From Chondrilla cf. caribensis (lineage: Eukaryota > Porifera > Demospongiae > Chondrillida > Chondrillidae), in contig OZ026550.1 in the NCBI GenBank assembly GCA_964020155.1, forward strand, positions 6,016,590-6,074,042: a stretch of DNA of 57,453 nucleotides. The letters run 5' to 3'. Under the pieces are notes generated by a model. The model saw only the letters and a list, made by a program, of their open reading frames with translations. It was not told the DNA's origin and ran no database searches. Position 1 is the stretch's first letter; every line of letters begins with the position of its first letter. Positions 38,501 through 52,096 of this stretch are shown piece after piece. A program made the translations under genes and the position numbers.

Positions 38501-40985
38501 TCCCTTCGGAAGCATTCTGATTGTCCTGAGTGCACTATAAGCCTCGTGGTGACAAGCAAAAAAATGTCAATTTTTTGAGTTGTCACCACGGCCTCTCCTG
38601 TGTGAACGTAATGCATCATAGCTCAAATCGGAATGAGCAGACACGCTCCTGGACCTAGTAGCTACCTTCTAGTGTCCATGCCTAACTCACCAACACAATT
38701 TGGTAAGCATTCTGATTGTCCTGAGTGCGCTATAAGCCTCGTGGTGACAACTCAAAAAAATGTCAATTTTTGGTCTTGTCACCACGGCCTCTCCTGTGTG
38801 CACGTGATGCATCATAGCTCAAATCCGAATGCACAGACACACTCCTGGACCTGGTAGCTACCTTCTGATAGCAAAAAGTTGCATTTTGATGTCGACCAAA
38901 ATTTCCCCCTATTGCCAATGTATATACTTTGTATGTAGATTCATATATAAGTGTATTACGCCTTGGGTGATCACCTAAGCAATTTGAGATTTCTTTTCTG
39001 GTCACCATGGGCTACCTAGTGTCCATGCCTAACTCACCAACACAATTTGGTAAGCATTCTGATTGTCCTGAGTGCGCTATAAGCCTCGTGGTGACAAGCC
39101 CAAAAAATGTCAATTTTTGGTCTTGTCACCACGGCCTCTCCTGTGTGCACGTGATGCATCATAGCTGAAATCCAAATGCACAGACACACTCTTGGACCTG
39201 GTAGCTACCTTCTGATAGCAAAAAGTTGCATTTTGATGTCGACCAAAATTTCCCCCTATTGCCAATGTATATACCTTGTATGTAGATTCATATATATGTG
39301 TATTACGCCTTGGGTGATCACCTAAGCAATTTGAGATTTCTTTGCTGGTCACCATGGTCTACCTAGTGTCCATGCCTAACTCACCAACACAATTTGGTAA
39401 GCATTCTGATTGTCCTGAGTGCGCTATAAGCCTCGTGGTGACAAGCCCAAAAAATGTCAATTTTTGGTCTTGTCACCACGGCCTCTCCTGTGTGCACGTG
39501 ATGCATCATAGCTGAAATCCAAATGCACAGGCACACTCCTGGACCTGGTAGCTACCTTCTGATAGCAAAAAGTTGCATTTTGATGTCGACCAAAATTTCC
39601 CCCTATTGCCAATGTATATACTTTGTATGTAGATTCATATATAAGTGTATTACGCCTTGGGTGATCACCTAAGCAATTTGAGATTTCTTTGCTGGTCACC
39701 ATGGTCTACCTAGTGTCCATGCCTAACTCACCAACACAATTTGGTAAGCATTCTGATTGTCCTGAGTGCGCTATAAGCCTCGTGGTGACAAGCCCAAAAA
39801 ATGTAAATTTTTTGTCTTGTCACCACGGCCTCTCCTGTGTGCACTTGATGCATCATAGCTGAAATCCAAATGCACAGACACACATTTGGATCTGGTAGCT
39901 ACCTTCTGATAGCAAAAAGTTTCATTTTGTTGTCGACCAAAATTTCCCCCTATTGCCAATGTATATACTTTGAATGTAGATTCATATATAAGTGTATTAC
40001 ACCTTGGGTGATCACCTAAGCAATTTGAGATTTCTTTTCTGGTCACCAAGGGCTACCTAGTGTCCATGTCTAACTCACCAACACAATTTGGTAAGCATTC
40101 TGATTGTCCTGAGTGCGCTATAAGCCTCGTGGTGACAAGCCCAAAAAATGTCAATTTTTGGTCTTGTCACCACGGCCTCTCCTGTGTGCACGTGATGCAT
40201 CATAGCTGAAATCCAAATGCACAGACACACTCCTGGACCTGGTAGCTACCTTCTGATAGCAAAAAGTTGCATTTTGATGTCGACCAAAATTTCCCCCTAT
40301 TGCCAATGTATATACTTTGAATGTAGATTCATATATAAGTGTATTACACCTTGGGTGATCACCTAAGCAATTTGAGATTTCTTTTCTGGTCACCATGGTC
40401 TACCTAGTGTCCATGTCTAACTCACCAACACAATTTGGTAAGCATTCTGATTGTCCTGAGTGCGCTATAAGCCTCGTGGTGACAAGCCCAAAAAATGTCA
40501 ATTTTTGGTCTTGTCACCACGGCCTCTCCTGTGTGCACGTGATGCATCATAGCTGAAATCCAAATGCACAGACACACTCCTGGACCTGGTAGCTACCTTC
40601 TGATAGCAAGAAGTTGCATTTTGATGTCGACCAAAATTTCCCCCTATTGCCAATGTATATACTTTGAATGTAGATTCATATATAAGTGTATTACGCCTTG
40701 GGTGATCACCTAAGCAATTTGAGATTTCTTTGCTGGTCACCATGGGCTACCTAGTGTCCATGTCTAACTCACCAACACAATTTCGTAAGCATTCTGATTG
40801 TCCAGAGTGCGCTATAAGCCTCTTGGTGACAAGCCCAAAAAATGTAAATTTTTTGTCTTGTCACCACGGCCTCTCCTGTGTGCACGTGATGCATCATAGC
40901 TAAAATCCAAATGCACAGACACACTCCTGGACCTGGTAGCTACCTTCTGATAGCAAAAAGTTGCATTTTGATGTCGACCAAAAGT
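38501..40985 (+). repeat. ~347-bp satellite array 2 (~7 units)
   Basis: Very regular 347-bp spacing (minus-strand frame starts at 39008, 39355 and 39702). It ends inside a unit at ATGTCGACCAAAAG. Confidence 0.97.
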
Positions 40986-41982
40986 TGCAAATACTTATCA
41001 CAAGGTAGATTTAAATGCATGGGAAGTGTTTGGGTTAGGGTTAGGGATATCAACCCTTTAAACCAACCCTTCATATCGACCCCTATGTGCAGACCTTGCT
41101 AAAGGGTTAATATCAACCCTTCAGACTGACCCCCATTGTGTAGACCTGGCTAAAGGGTTGATATCGACCCTTTTGCAAGGTCTGCTCATGGGGGTTGGTC
41201 TGAAGGGTTTATATCGACCCTTTAGCACATGGGGGTTGAAAGTGACCCTACAGCCCTAACCCTAAATCTAACCCTCAGGGGGTCAGAATGAATGGTTGTA
41301 CCCAGTAACCCCAATGTCAAACTCTGGTCAAACAGTATTGAAGGACCGAGGTGAGAAGGTCACTAGGTGCATCCCTGTAGCTGGTATGTAAAATGTGAAT
41401 GCTCTGCTCTTGCCTTCCTGCAGGTCTTCTCCAAACACTTCCAGAGAAATATCACAGTTCTTTGCATTGACAGTAATAAGAATTGAGAACTGTTGAATTT
41501 ACCATTCTACTTATTAATAAAATACACAAAGTTGATTCAGTCATATTATTCCACAGTTTAAATTTTTGCAAACATACGTAAGTGTTCCAAACTGATAAAG
41601 GTGACTGACATACTTTCATATTGAAACCTTTTGGCTTTGTAAAAGGTCAAATTCAACTACATGTGGGACAATCAGCATCTTGATTCTAACGCCTTAACAT
41701 CAATACAGGACCCATCCCTTTTACACATTCACAGGAAATACCCATTCCCTCTGTTCTAATCGACTGTCACTTAGGTTAAGTTGGGTATACTTATTTAGGC
41801 CATAGATACTCGTTATTGACAATTAAAATAAACACATAATTACATAATAAATACTAGTTAAAACGGTAATACGTGGGTGGAGCAATAGCTTTCGCTCTTT
41901 CCAACCTTATGTTGTTCATAATTTGTTCAAGTATCAAAATACTGTATTATAATGATCACATTAATGAAATGAAGAAATTGTT
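40986..41982. other. Spacer with fold-back region and telomere-like repeats
   Basis: A TTAGGG-type stretch (GGGTTAGGGTTAGGG, about 41033) lies at the left and CCCTAACCCTAAATCTAACC (about 41254) at the right. Between them are inverted segments with the palindromic core GGGTTGATATCGACCC. The rest (41,290-41,980) is AT-rich with no recognisable gene. Confidence 0.75.
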
Positions 41983-43477
41983 GGATTTGTAATTAATAAA
42001 AAAGTCACCCACTCAGGGTCAAAGACACCTATATATGAAGAGCTTTACAGGGACTTTCCACAGAGACTGTGTACTTGCGTCATTCCACGAATGCAGAAGA
42101 CACTATTCTAGCTGGGAGGTCAGCCGCGAGTCCCAAAGCTCCCCCCTACGGTTCTTTGTAGAGAGTATTGCGACTGACCACCAGGAAGTGAGCTATTTTT
42201 TTTCAGAGAAAAAAACCGTCCTTTTGAGGATTCGAACCCGCGACCTGGAGCCTAGAGTCGTGTCACCTGACCACCCCGCCACCGTGACCTATCTATTTTA
42301 TTATTATTATCTGCGCTATTTAAAGTTGCCCTCAATTTTCAATTCGGAGAATAGGCCACCCCAAGCACTCGAATCACTTGATCGTCTCTAATAGGTTTAG
42401 AAGAACCTTCGGTGAAGATTTAAAGTTCGTTGAAGTCTTTGCGCTCAAATTCTAGCCCAAATCCTAATTGTCGGCGTTTTGAAATCGGCCATTTTGTTCG
42501 CACAATAGAAATAATATAAATTCACTGTAGTAATTACGCGTAGGAATGCATATTATATGATGTTGCAGTATTTCCTAAATTCGAATATACTCGAAGATGG
42601 TGGAGCTACGTAGCTCGTAGCTACGGCAAAGGAGCTTTACAAAGTCTTCTGTTTCATACTATAAAACCCGAAGGTATGTAAAGTTTTCCTACATTCCAGA
42701 CTGTATATGCATTATTGCTTTCCTGTGATAGAAACTTCGTCGGAGAATGCGCGAACACTGTAAGGGACATAGCAGTATTCCTCTGCAAAGAGAAGATATT
42801 ACCAAATTGCATCTTCGAGGTGTGGTTGTGTAGGGTATGGGTTGAAGGTATATTAACTGATAGAATATGTTCACTTGCTTTGTGTTCAGTTTTGAAGTAG
42901 TGAAGATCATTCATGACAAGATACTGGACATGACTGGTAGTAACCAGTGAGTGCATCATTATGTGATCCACTGTGATTATCGTACTCAAGTATTACATCT
43001 GCTCTCAGAGTACCACTTGTTCTGGTGGTAAACAAGACAGACCTCCACATGCAAAATCAATAGTTCTGTGTAGCACTGCAAACACACACATCAAAATAGA
43101 ACTATTGCCAGTACCTGTTTTACAATAATCTATTATCACAATGTCAACACAATAAGTTATATTATGTATACCAAATCTAGCACACCGCATTATGCCACAA
43201 TGGGTCAGGTATTTAAAGACGTATCTCGTCGACCGGCACATGCCATTTTGTATTTCCCACCGGTGTCATAGGTGTCAGTGACCCCCCTTTCCCTCTGACA
43301 CCAGCATGGCCGTCTTCTCAGGAAGTTTGAGAAATACGAATGCACAGACACACTCCTTGACCTAGTACAGTTCTTCTGATAACAAAAAGATGCATTTTGA
43401 TGTCGACCAAAAATTCTCCCCACTGCCCATATGCCACATATAATAAAATGTATGTTCTTTTGTATGTTTATAAGTGT
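41983..43477 (+). repeat. Subtelomeric duplicon, copy C
   Basis: Third copy, starting like copy A. At its right end TTTATAAGTGTATTATGCC continues straight into 347-like satellite, not into the 187-bp array as in copies A and B. Confidence 0.95.
42012..42289 (-). mobile_element. tRNA-derived SINE, copy 3
   Basis: Same arrangement as copies 1 and 2; the B box is intact at 42229-42239 on the minus strand. Confidence 0.72.
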
Positions 43478-44213
43478 ATTATGCCTTGTTGTGATGACCT
43501 GAGCAATTGGACAATTCTTTGCTGGTCACCAAGGGCTAGCCAATGTCCGTGCTAAACTCACCAACACATTTTGGGAAGAATTGAGATTGTCCTGAGTGCG
43601 CTATAAGTCTCGTGGTGACAAGCAAAAAATGTCATTGTTTTGGCTTGTCACCACAACCTCTCCTGTGTGCACGTAATGCATCATAGTTCTAATACGAATG
43701 CACAGACACACTCCTGGACCTAGTACGGTCCTTCTGATAACAAGAAAGATGCATTTTAATGTCGACCAAATATTCTCCCCAGTGCCCATATACCACATAT
43801 AATAAAATGTATATACTTTTGTATGTATATAAGTGTAATATGCCATGTGGTGATGACCTGAGCAATTGGACATTTCTTTGCTGGTCACCAATGGCTACCC
43901 AGTGTCCATGCCAAACTCACCAACACAATTTCGGAAGCATTCTGATTGTCCTGAGTGCGCTATAAGCCTCGTGGTTGACAAGCAAAAAACTGTCAATTTT
44001 TTGAGTTGTCACCACGGCCTCTCCTGTGTACACGTGATGCATCATAGCTCTAATCCGAATGCACAGACACACTCCTGGACCTGGTAGCTACCTTCTGATA
44101 GCAAAAAGATGCATTTTGATGTCGACCAAAATTTCCCCCTATTGCCAAAATATATACTTTGTATTTCGATTCATATATAAGTGTATTACGCCTTGTGGTG
44201 ATCACCTAAGCAT
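43478..44213 (+). repeat. Divergent ~347-bp satellite units (2)
   Basis: Two older-looking units, with many substitutions and short indels against the main arrays (e.g. GTGATGACCTGAGCAATTGG). The second is cut at GATCACCTAAGCA and joined to the 187-bp array. Confidence 0.88.
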
Positions 44214-47155
44214 AGGAGAGAAAACTTTAAGCACCTTTTTGCATATCTCATGGGAGAAGGGGCGTGTCAACCTAATATTTTAGACAGACCTAGCAGGGGA
44301 CGTGAGCTAACTTCTGAAACAATTCCAATCTCAATTGGTGACCCATAACCCCAGCTACATTGGAAGGTGCTTAATATTTTTTCAATGTATGGGAGAGTAT
44401 AGGAGAGAAAACTTTAAGCACCTTTTTGCATAGCTCCAAGGGGAGGGGGCGTGTCAAGTTGATATTTTAGACAGACCTAGCTGGGGACGTGAGCTAACTT
44501 CTAAAACAATTCCAATCTCAATTGGTGACCCATAACCCCAGCTACATTGGAAGGTGCTTAATATTTTTTCAATGTATGGGAGAGTATAGGAGAGAAAATG
44601 CTAAGCACCTTTTTGTATAGGTCATTGGAGAAGGAACGTGTCAAGTTGATATTTTAGAGAGACCTAGCTGGGGACGTGAGCTAACTTCTGAAACAATTCC
44701 CATCTCAATTGGTGACCCGTAACCCCAGCTACATTGGAAGGTGCTTAATATTTCTTCAATGTATGGGAGAGTATAGGAGAGAAAATGCTAAGCACCTTTT
44801 TACATAGCTCATTGGGGAGGGGGCGTGTCAAGTTGATATTTTAGACAGACCTAGCTGGGGATGTGAGCTAACTTCTGAAACAATTCCCATCTGAATTGGT
44901 GACCCGTAACCCCAGCTACATTGGAAGGTGCTTAATATTTTTTCAATGTATGGGAGAGTATAGGAGAGAAAATGCTAAGCACCTTTTTGCATAGCTCATA
45001 GGGGAGGGGGCGTGTCAAGTTGATATTTTAGACAGACCTAGCTGGGGATGTGAGCTAACTTCTGAAACAATTCCCATCTCAATAGGTGACCCATAACCCC
45101 AGCTACATTGGAAGGTGCTTAATATTTTTTCAATGTATGGGAGAGTATAGGAGAGAGAACGCTAAGCACCTTTTTGTATAGGTCATTGGAGAAGGAACGT
45201 GTCAAGTTGATATTTTAGACAGACCTAGCTGGGGACGTGAGCTAACTTCTGAAACAATTCCCATCTCAATAGGTGACCCATAACCCCAGCTACATTGGAA
45301 GGTGCTTAATATTTTTTCAATGTATGGGAGAGTATAGGAGAGAGAACGCTAAGCACCTTTTTGTATAGGTCATTGGAGAAGGAACGTGTCAAGTTGATAT
45401 TTTAGACAGACCTAGCTGGGGACGTGAGCTAACTTCTGAAACAATTCCCATCTCAATAGATGACCCATAACCCCAGCTACATTGGAAGGTGCTTAATATT
45501 TTTTCAATGTATGGGAGAGTATAGGAGAGAGAACGCTAAGCACCTTTTTGTATAGGTCATTGGAGAAGGAACGTGTCAAGTTGATATTTTAGACAGACCT
45601 AGCTGGGGACGTGAGCTAACTTCTGAAACAATTCCAATCTCAATTGGTGACCCATAACCCCAGCTACATTGGAAGGTGCTTAATATTTTTTCAATGTATG
45701 GGAGAGTATAGGAGAGAAAATGCTAAGCACCTTTTTACATAGCTCATAGGGGAGGGGGCATGTCAACTTGATATTTTAGACAGACCTAGCTGGGGACGTG
45801 AGCTAACTTCTGAAACAATTCCCATCTCAATAGGTGACCCATAACCCCAGCTACATTGGAAGGTGCTTAATATTTTTTCAATGTATGGGAGAGTATAGGA
45901 GAGAAAACGCTAAGCACCTTTTTGTATAGGTCATTGGAGAAGGAACGTGTCAAGTTGATATTTTAGACAGACCTAGCTGGGGACGTGAGCTAACTTCTGA
46001 AACAATTCCCATCTCAATTGGTGACCCGTAACCCCAGCTACATTGGAAGGTGCTTAATATTTTTTTCAATGTATGGGAGAGTATAGGAGAGAAAACTTTA
46101 AGCACCTTTTTGCATAGCTCCAAGGGGAGGGGGCGTGTCAAGTTGATATTTTAGACAGACCTAGCTGGGGACGTGAGCTAACTTCTGAAACAATTCCCAT
46201 CTCAATAGGTGACCCGTAACCCCAGCTACATTGGAAGGTGCTTAATATTTTTTCAATGTATGGGAGAGTATAGGAGAGAAAATGCTAAGCACCTTTTTGT
46301 ATAGGTCATTGGAGAAGGGGCGTGTCAAGTTGATATTTTAGACAGACCTAGCTGGGGACGTGAGCTAACTTCTAAAACAATTCCAATCTCAATTGGTGAC
46401 CCATAACCCCAGCTACATTGGAAGGTGCTTAATATTTTTTCAATGTATGGGAGAGTATAGGAGAGAAAACGCTAAGCACCTTTTTGTATAGGTCATTGGA
46501 GAAGGGGCGTGTCAACTTGATATTTTAGACAGACCTAGCAGGGGATGTGAGCTAATTTCTGAAACAATTCCAATCTCAATTGGTGACCTGTAGCCCCAGC
46601 TACATTGGAAGGTGCTTAATATTCTTTCAATGTATGGGAGAGTATAGGAGAGAAAATGCTAAGCACCTTTTTACATAGCTCATAGGGGAGGGGGCGTGTC
46701 AAGTTGATATTTTAGACAGACCTAGCAGGGGACGTGAGCTAACTTCTGAAACTATTCCCATCTCAATTGGTGACCCATAACCCCAGCTACATTGGAAGGT
46801 GCTTAATATTTTTTCAATGTATGGGAGAGTATAGGAGAGAAAATGCTAAGCACCTTTTTGCATAGCTCATTTGGGAGGGGGCGTGTCAACTTAATATATT
46901 ATACAGACGTAGCTGGGGACGTGAGCTAACTTCTGAAACAATTCCCATCTCAATAGGTGACCCATAACCCCAGCTACATTGGAAGGTGCTTAATATTTTT
47001 TCAATGTATGGGAGAGTATAGGAGAGAAAATGCTAAGCACCTTTTTGCATAGCTCATTGGGGAGGGGGCGTGTCAAGTTGATATTTTAGACAGACCTAGC
47101 AGGGGATGTGAGCTAACTTCTGAAACAATTTGCATAGCTCATTGAGGAGGGGGCG
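44214..47155 (+). repeat. 187-bp satellite array 3 (~16 units)
   Basis: The longest 187-bp array. It has its own variants such as GGTCATTGGAGAAGGAACG and CCAATCTCAATTGG, so local homogenisation is visible. Confidence 0.97.
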
Positions 47156-50100
47156 TGTCAACTTGATGTCGACCAAAATCTCCCCCTAGTGCCAATATAT
47201 ATACTTTGTATTTAGATTCATATATAAGTTTTCAACGCCTTGTGGTGATCACCTAAGCAATTTGAGATTTCTTTGCTGGTCACCAAGGACTACCTAGTGT
47301 CCATGACAAACTCACCAACACAAGTTCGGAAGCATTCTGATTGTCCTGAGTGCACTATAAGCCTCGTGGTGACAAGCGAAAAGATGTCAATTTTTTGAGT
47401 TGTCACCACGGCCTCTCCTGTGTGCACGTGGTGCATCATAGCTGAAATCCGAATGCACAGACACACTCCTGGACCTGGTAGCTACCTTCTGATAGCAAAA
47501 AGTTTCATTTTGTTGTCGACCAAAATTTCCCCCTATTGCCAATGTATATACTTTGTATGTAGATTCATATATAAGTGTATTACGCCTTGGGTGATCACCT
47601 AAGCAATTTGAGATTTCTTTTCTGGTCACCAAGGGCTACCTAGTGTCCATGCCTAACTCACCAACACAATTTCGCAAGCATTCTGATTGTCCAGAGTGCG
47701 CTATAAGCCTCGTGGTGACAAGCCCAAAAAATGTCAATTTTTGGTCTTGTCACCACGGCCTCTCCTGTGTGCACGTGGTGCATCATAGCTGAAATCCAAA
47801 TGCACAGACACACTCCTGGACCTGGTAGCTACCTTCTGATAGCAAAAAGGATGCATTTTGATGTCGACCAAAATTTCCCCCTATTGCCAATGTATATACT
47901 TTGTATGTAGATTCATATATATGTGTATTACGCCTTGGGTGATCACCTAAGCAATTTGAGATTTCTTTTCTGGTCACCAAGGGCTACCTAGTGTCCATGC
48001 CTAACTCACCAACACAATTTCGCAAGCATTCTGATTGTCCTGAGTGCGCTATAAGCCTCGTGGTGACAAGCCCAAAAAATGTCAATTTTTGGTCTTGTCA
48101 CCACGGCCTCTCCTGTGTGAACGTGATGCATCATAGCTCAAATCCAATTGCACAGACACACTCCTTTACCTGGTAGCTACCTTCTGATAGCAAAACGTAT
48201 GCATTTTGATGTCGACCAAAATTTCCCCCCAGTGCCACATATAATAGAATGTATATACTTTGTATGTACATTCATATATGCGTGTAATACGCCTTGTGGT
48301 GATCACCTAAGCAATTTGAGATTTCTTTTCTGGTCACCAAGGGCTACCTAGTGTCCATGCCTAACTCACCAACACAATTTTGCAAGCATTCTGATTGTCC
48401 TGAGTGCGCTATAAGCCTCGTGGTGACAAGCCCAAAAAAATGTCAATTTTTGTTCTTGTCACCACGGCCTCTCCTGTGTGCACGTGATGCATCATAGCTG
48501 AAATCCAAATGCACAGACACACTCCTGGACCTGGTAGCTACCTTCTGATAGCAAAAAGGATGCATTTTGATGTCGACCAAAATTTCCCCCTATTGCCAAT
48601 GTATATACTTTGTATGTAGATTCATATATAAGTGTATTACGCCTTGTGGTGATCACCTAAGCAATTTGAGATTTCTTTTCTGGTCACCAAGGGCTACCTA
48701 GTGTCCATGCCTAACTCACCAACACAATTTCGCAAGCATTCTGATTGTCCTGAGTGCGCTATAAGCCTCGTGGTGACAAGCCCAAAAAATGTCAATTTTT
48801 GGTCTTGTCACCACGGCCTCTCCTGTGTGCACGTGATGCATCATAGCTGAAATCCAAATGCACAGACACACTCCTGGACCTGGTAGCTACCTTCTGATAG
48901 CAAAAAGGATGCATTTTGATGTCGACCAAAATTTCCCCCTATTGCCAATGTATATACTTTGTATGTAGATTCATATATAAGTGTATTACGCCTTGGGTGA
49001 TCACCTAAGCAATTTGAGATTTCTTTGCTGGTCACCAAGGGCTACCTAGTGTCCATGCCTAACTCACCAACACAATTTGGTAAGCATTCTGATTGTCCTG
49101 AGTGCGCTATAAGCCTCGTGGTGACAAGCCCAAAAAATGTCAATTTTTGGTCTTGTCACCACGGCCTCTCCTGTGTGCACGTGATGCATTATAGGTCAAA
49201 TCCAAATGCACAGACACACTCCTGGACATGGTAGCTACCTTCTGATAGCAAAAAGTATGCATTTTGATGTCGACCAAAATTTCCCCCTATTGCCAATGTA
49301 TATACTTTGTATGTAGATTCATATATAAGTGTATTATGCCTTGGGTGATCACCTAAGCAATTTGAGATTTCTTTGCTGGTCACCATGGGCTACCTAGTGT
49401 CCATGCCTAACTCACCAACACAATTTGGTAAGTATTCTGATTGTCCTGAGTGCGCTATAAGCCTCGTGGTGACAAGCAAAAAATTGTCAATTTTTGGTCT
49501 TGTCACCACGGCCTCTCCTGTGTGCATGTGATGCATCATAGCTCAAATTCAAATGAACAGACACACTCCTGGACCTAGTAGCTACCTTCTGATAGCAAAA
49601 AGTATGCATTTTGATGTCGACCAAAATTTCCCCCCAGTGCCAATGTATATACTTTGTATGTAGATTCATATATATGTGTATTACGCCTTGGGTGATCACC
49701 TAAGCAATTTGAGATTACTTTGCTGGTCACCAAGGGCTACCTAGTGTCCATGCCTAACTCACCAACACAATTTCGTAAGCATTGTGATTGTCCTGAGTGC
49801 ACTATAAGCCTCGTGGTGACAAGCCCAAAAAATGTCAATTTTTGGTCTTGTCACCACGGCCTCTCCTGTGTGCACGTGATGCATCATAGCTGAAATCCAA
49901 ATGCACAGACACACTCCTGGACCTGGTAGCTACCTTCTGATAGCAAAAAGGATGCATTTTGATGTGGACCAAAATTTCCCCCCAGTGCCACATATAATAG
50001 AATGTATATACTTTGTATGTACATTCATATATGCGTGTAATACGCCTTGTGGTGATCACCTAAGCAATTTGAGATTTCTTTGCTGGTCACCAAGGGCTAC

Positions 50101-51436
50101 CTAGTGTCCATGCCTAACTCACCAACACAATTTCGCAAGCATTCTGATTGTCCTGAGTGCGCTATAAGCCTCGTGGTGACAAGCCCAAAAAATGTCAATT
50201 TTTGGTCTTGTCACCACGGCCTCTCCTGTGTGCACGTGATGCATCATAGCTGAAATCCAAATGCACAGACACACTCCTGGACCTGGTAGCTACCTTCTGA
50301 TAGCAAAAAGGATGCATTTTGATGTCGACCAAAATTTCCCCCTATTGCCAATATATATATATTGAATGTAGATTCATATATGCGTGTATTACGCCTTGTG
50401 GTGATCACCTAAGCAATTTGATATTTCTTTGCTGGTCACCAAGGGCTACCTAGTGTCCATGCCTAACTCACCAACACAATTTCGTAAGCATTGTGATTGT
50501 CCTGAGTGCGCTATAAGCCTCGTGGTGACAAGCCCAAAAAATGTCAATTTTTGGACTTGTCACCACGGCCTCTCCTGTGTACACGTGATGCATCTTAGCT
50601 CAAATCCAAATGCACAGACACACTCCTGGACCTGGTAGCTACCTTCTGATAGCAAAAAGTTGCATTTTGATGTCGACCAAAATTTCCCCCTATTGCCAAT
50701 GTACATATACTTTCTATGTAGATTCATATATGCGTGTATTACGCCTTGGGTGATCACCTAAGCAATTTGAGATTTCTTTTCTGGTCACCAAGGGCTACCT
50801 AGTGTCCATGCCTAACTCACCAACACAATTTCGTAAGCATTCTGATTGTCCTGAGTGCGCTATAAGCCTCATGGTGACAAGCCCAAACAATGTCAATTTT
50901 TGGTTTTGTCACCATGGCCTCTCCTGTGTGCACGTAATGCATCATAGCTCAAATCCGAATGCACAGACACACTCCTGGACCTTTTAGTTACCTTCTGATA
51001 TCAAAAGCCTAACCCTCAATTGAAAATTAACCCTAACCCTAACCCTAACCCTAACCCTAATATTATCTCTAACCCTAAAAATAATCATAACCTAACCCTA
51101 ACACTTCTTCAGTTCACCTGAGCAATTTGATATTTCTTTGCTGGTCACCAAGGGCTACCTAGTGTCCACGCCTAACTCACCAACACAATTTCATAAGCAT
51201 TCTGTTTGTCCTGAGTGCGCTATAAGCCTCGTGGTGACAAGCCCAAAAAATGTCAATTTTTGGTCTTGTCACCACGGCCTCTCCTGTGTGCACGTGATTC
51301 ATCATAGCTGAAATCCAAATGCACAGACACACTCCTGGACCTGGTAGCTACCTTCTGATAGCAAAAACATGCATTTTGATGTCGACCAAAATTTCCGCTA
51401 TTACCAATGTATATACTTTGTATGTAGATTCATATA
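47156..51436 (+). repeat. ~347-bp satellite array 3, left part (~12 units)
   Basis: Direct units, some with a CCACATATAATAGAATG variant in the region just after the TTTCCCCCCAGTG segment. One unit near 51,008-51,113 has part of the repeat replaced by CCCTAA-rich sequence. The array is interrupted at 51,437 by a MITE. Confidence 0.97.
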
Positions 51437-52096
51437 TGTGAGCGGATCTGAGAAAACAGCCCTCTAAGGTTGTTTACGATTACACTGATAGGTGTCAAAA
51501 CAGGTTGCGGTGTAAATTTTTCGAATTTTCTTTTTTTTCATAAATATGATATAAATGTTTAGTAGAATGTTCCCTGAAAGCGCGGTGACCATACAATGTT
51601 GCATTTTGGACTTACGACTCATTATCACCTCTCGGAAGTACGCCATTTTATTCAATACGAAATTATACGGCTACCGCTATCAAGGCGCGTAATCGTATAA
51701 TTAGCACGTACATAACGGTATAATAGAACAAATACCGAATAAAGTTACAAAAACGTCTATACGAACGATCTAGGCTCAAACTATCCTCACTGTCCCTGAA
51801 ATGACTCGGAAAAATCATTCTGAGGAACCGTACGTGAACTCGACGCCATTTTGTTTAACGAGATGACGTAATGGAACGAATATACGGAATCCGCACTAAC
51901 AACCGGAAATGATGCTATTCCCATAAATGATCGATTCAGTGCCTGATACTAAACTCGACATATCTCATAAACGGAACAAGCTATCGCAATTCCGAAAGCG
52001 TCATCGTGATGCTGAGTAGACACGCTATCGATTGATGCCAAAAAACGCAAATGCACGAAAGTGCAATAGAGGGCTGTTTTCTCAGATCCGCTCACA
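51437..52096. mobile_element. 660-bp MITE with 30-bp TIRs and TA target duplication
   Basis: Perfect inverted ends TGTGAGCGGATCTGAGAAAA and its complement extend to 30 bp (through CAGCCCTCTA). The element splits the satellite string GATTCATATATAAGTG, found intact in sister units, and duplicates TA. This fits Tc1/mariner-type insertion (established for that superfamily). There is no transposase; the 63-codon minus frame inside has no domain. Confidence 0.93.
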
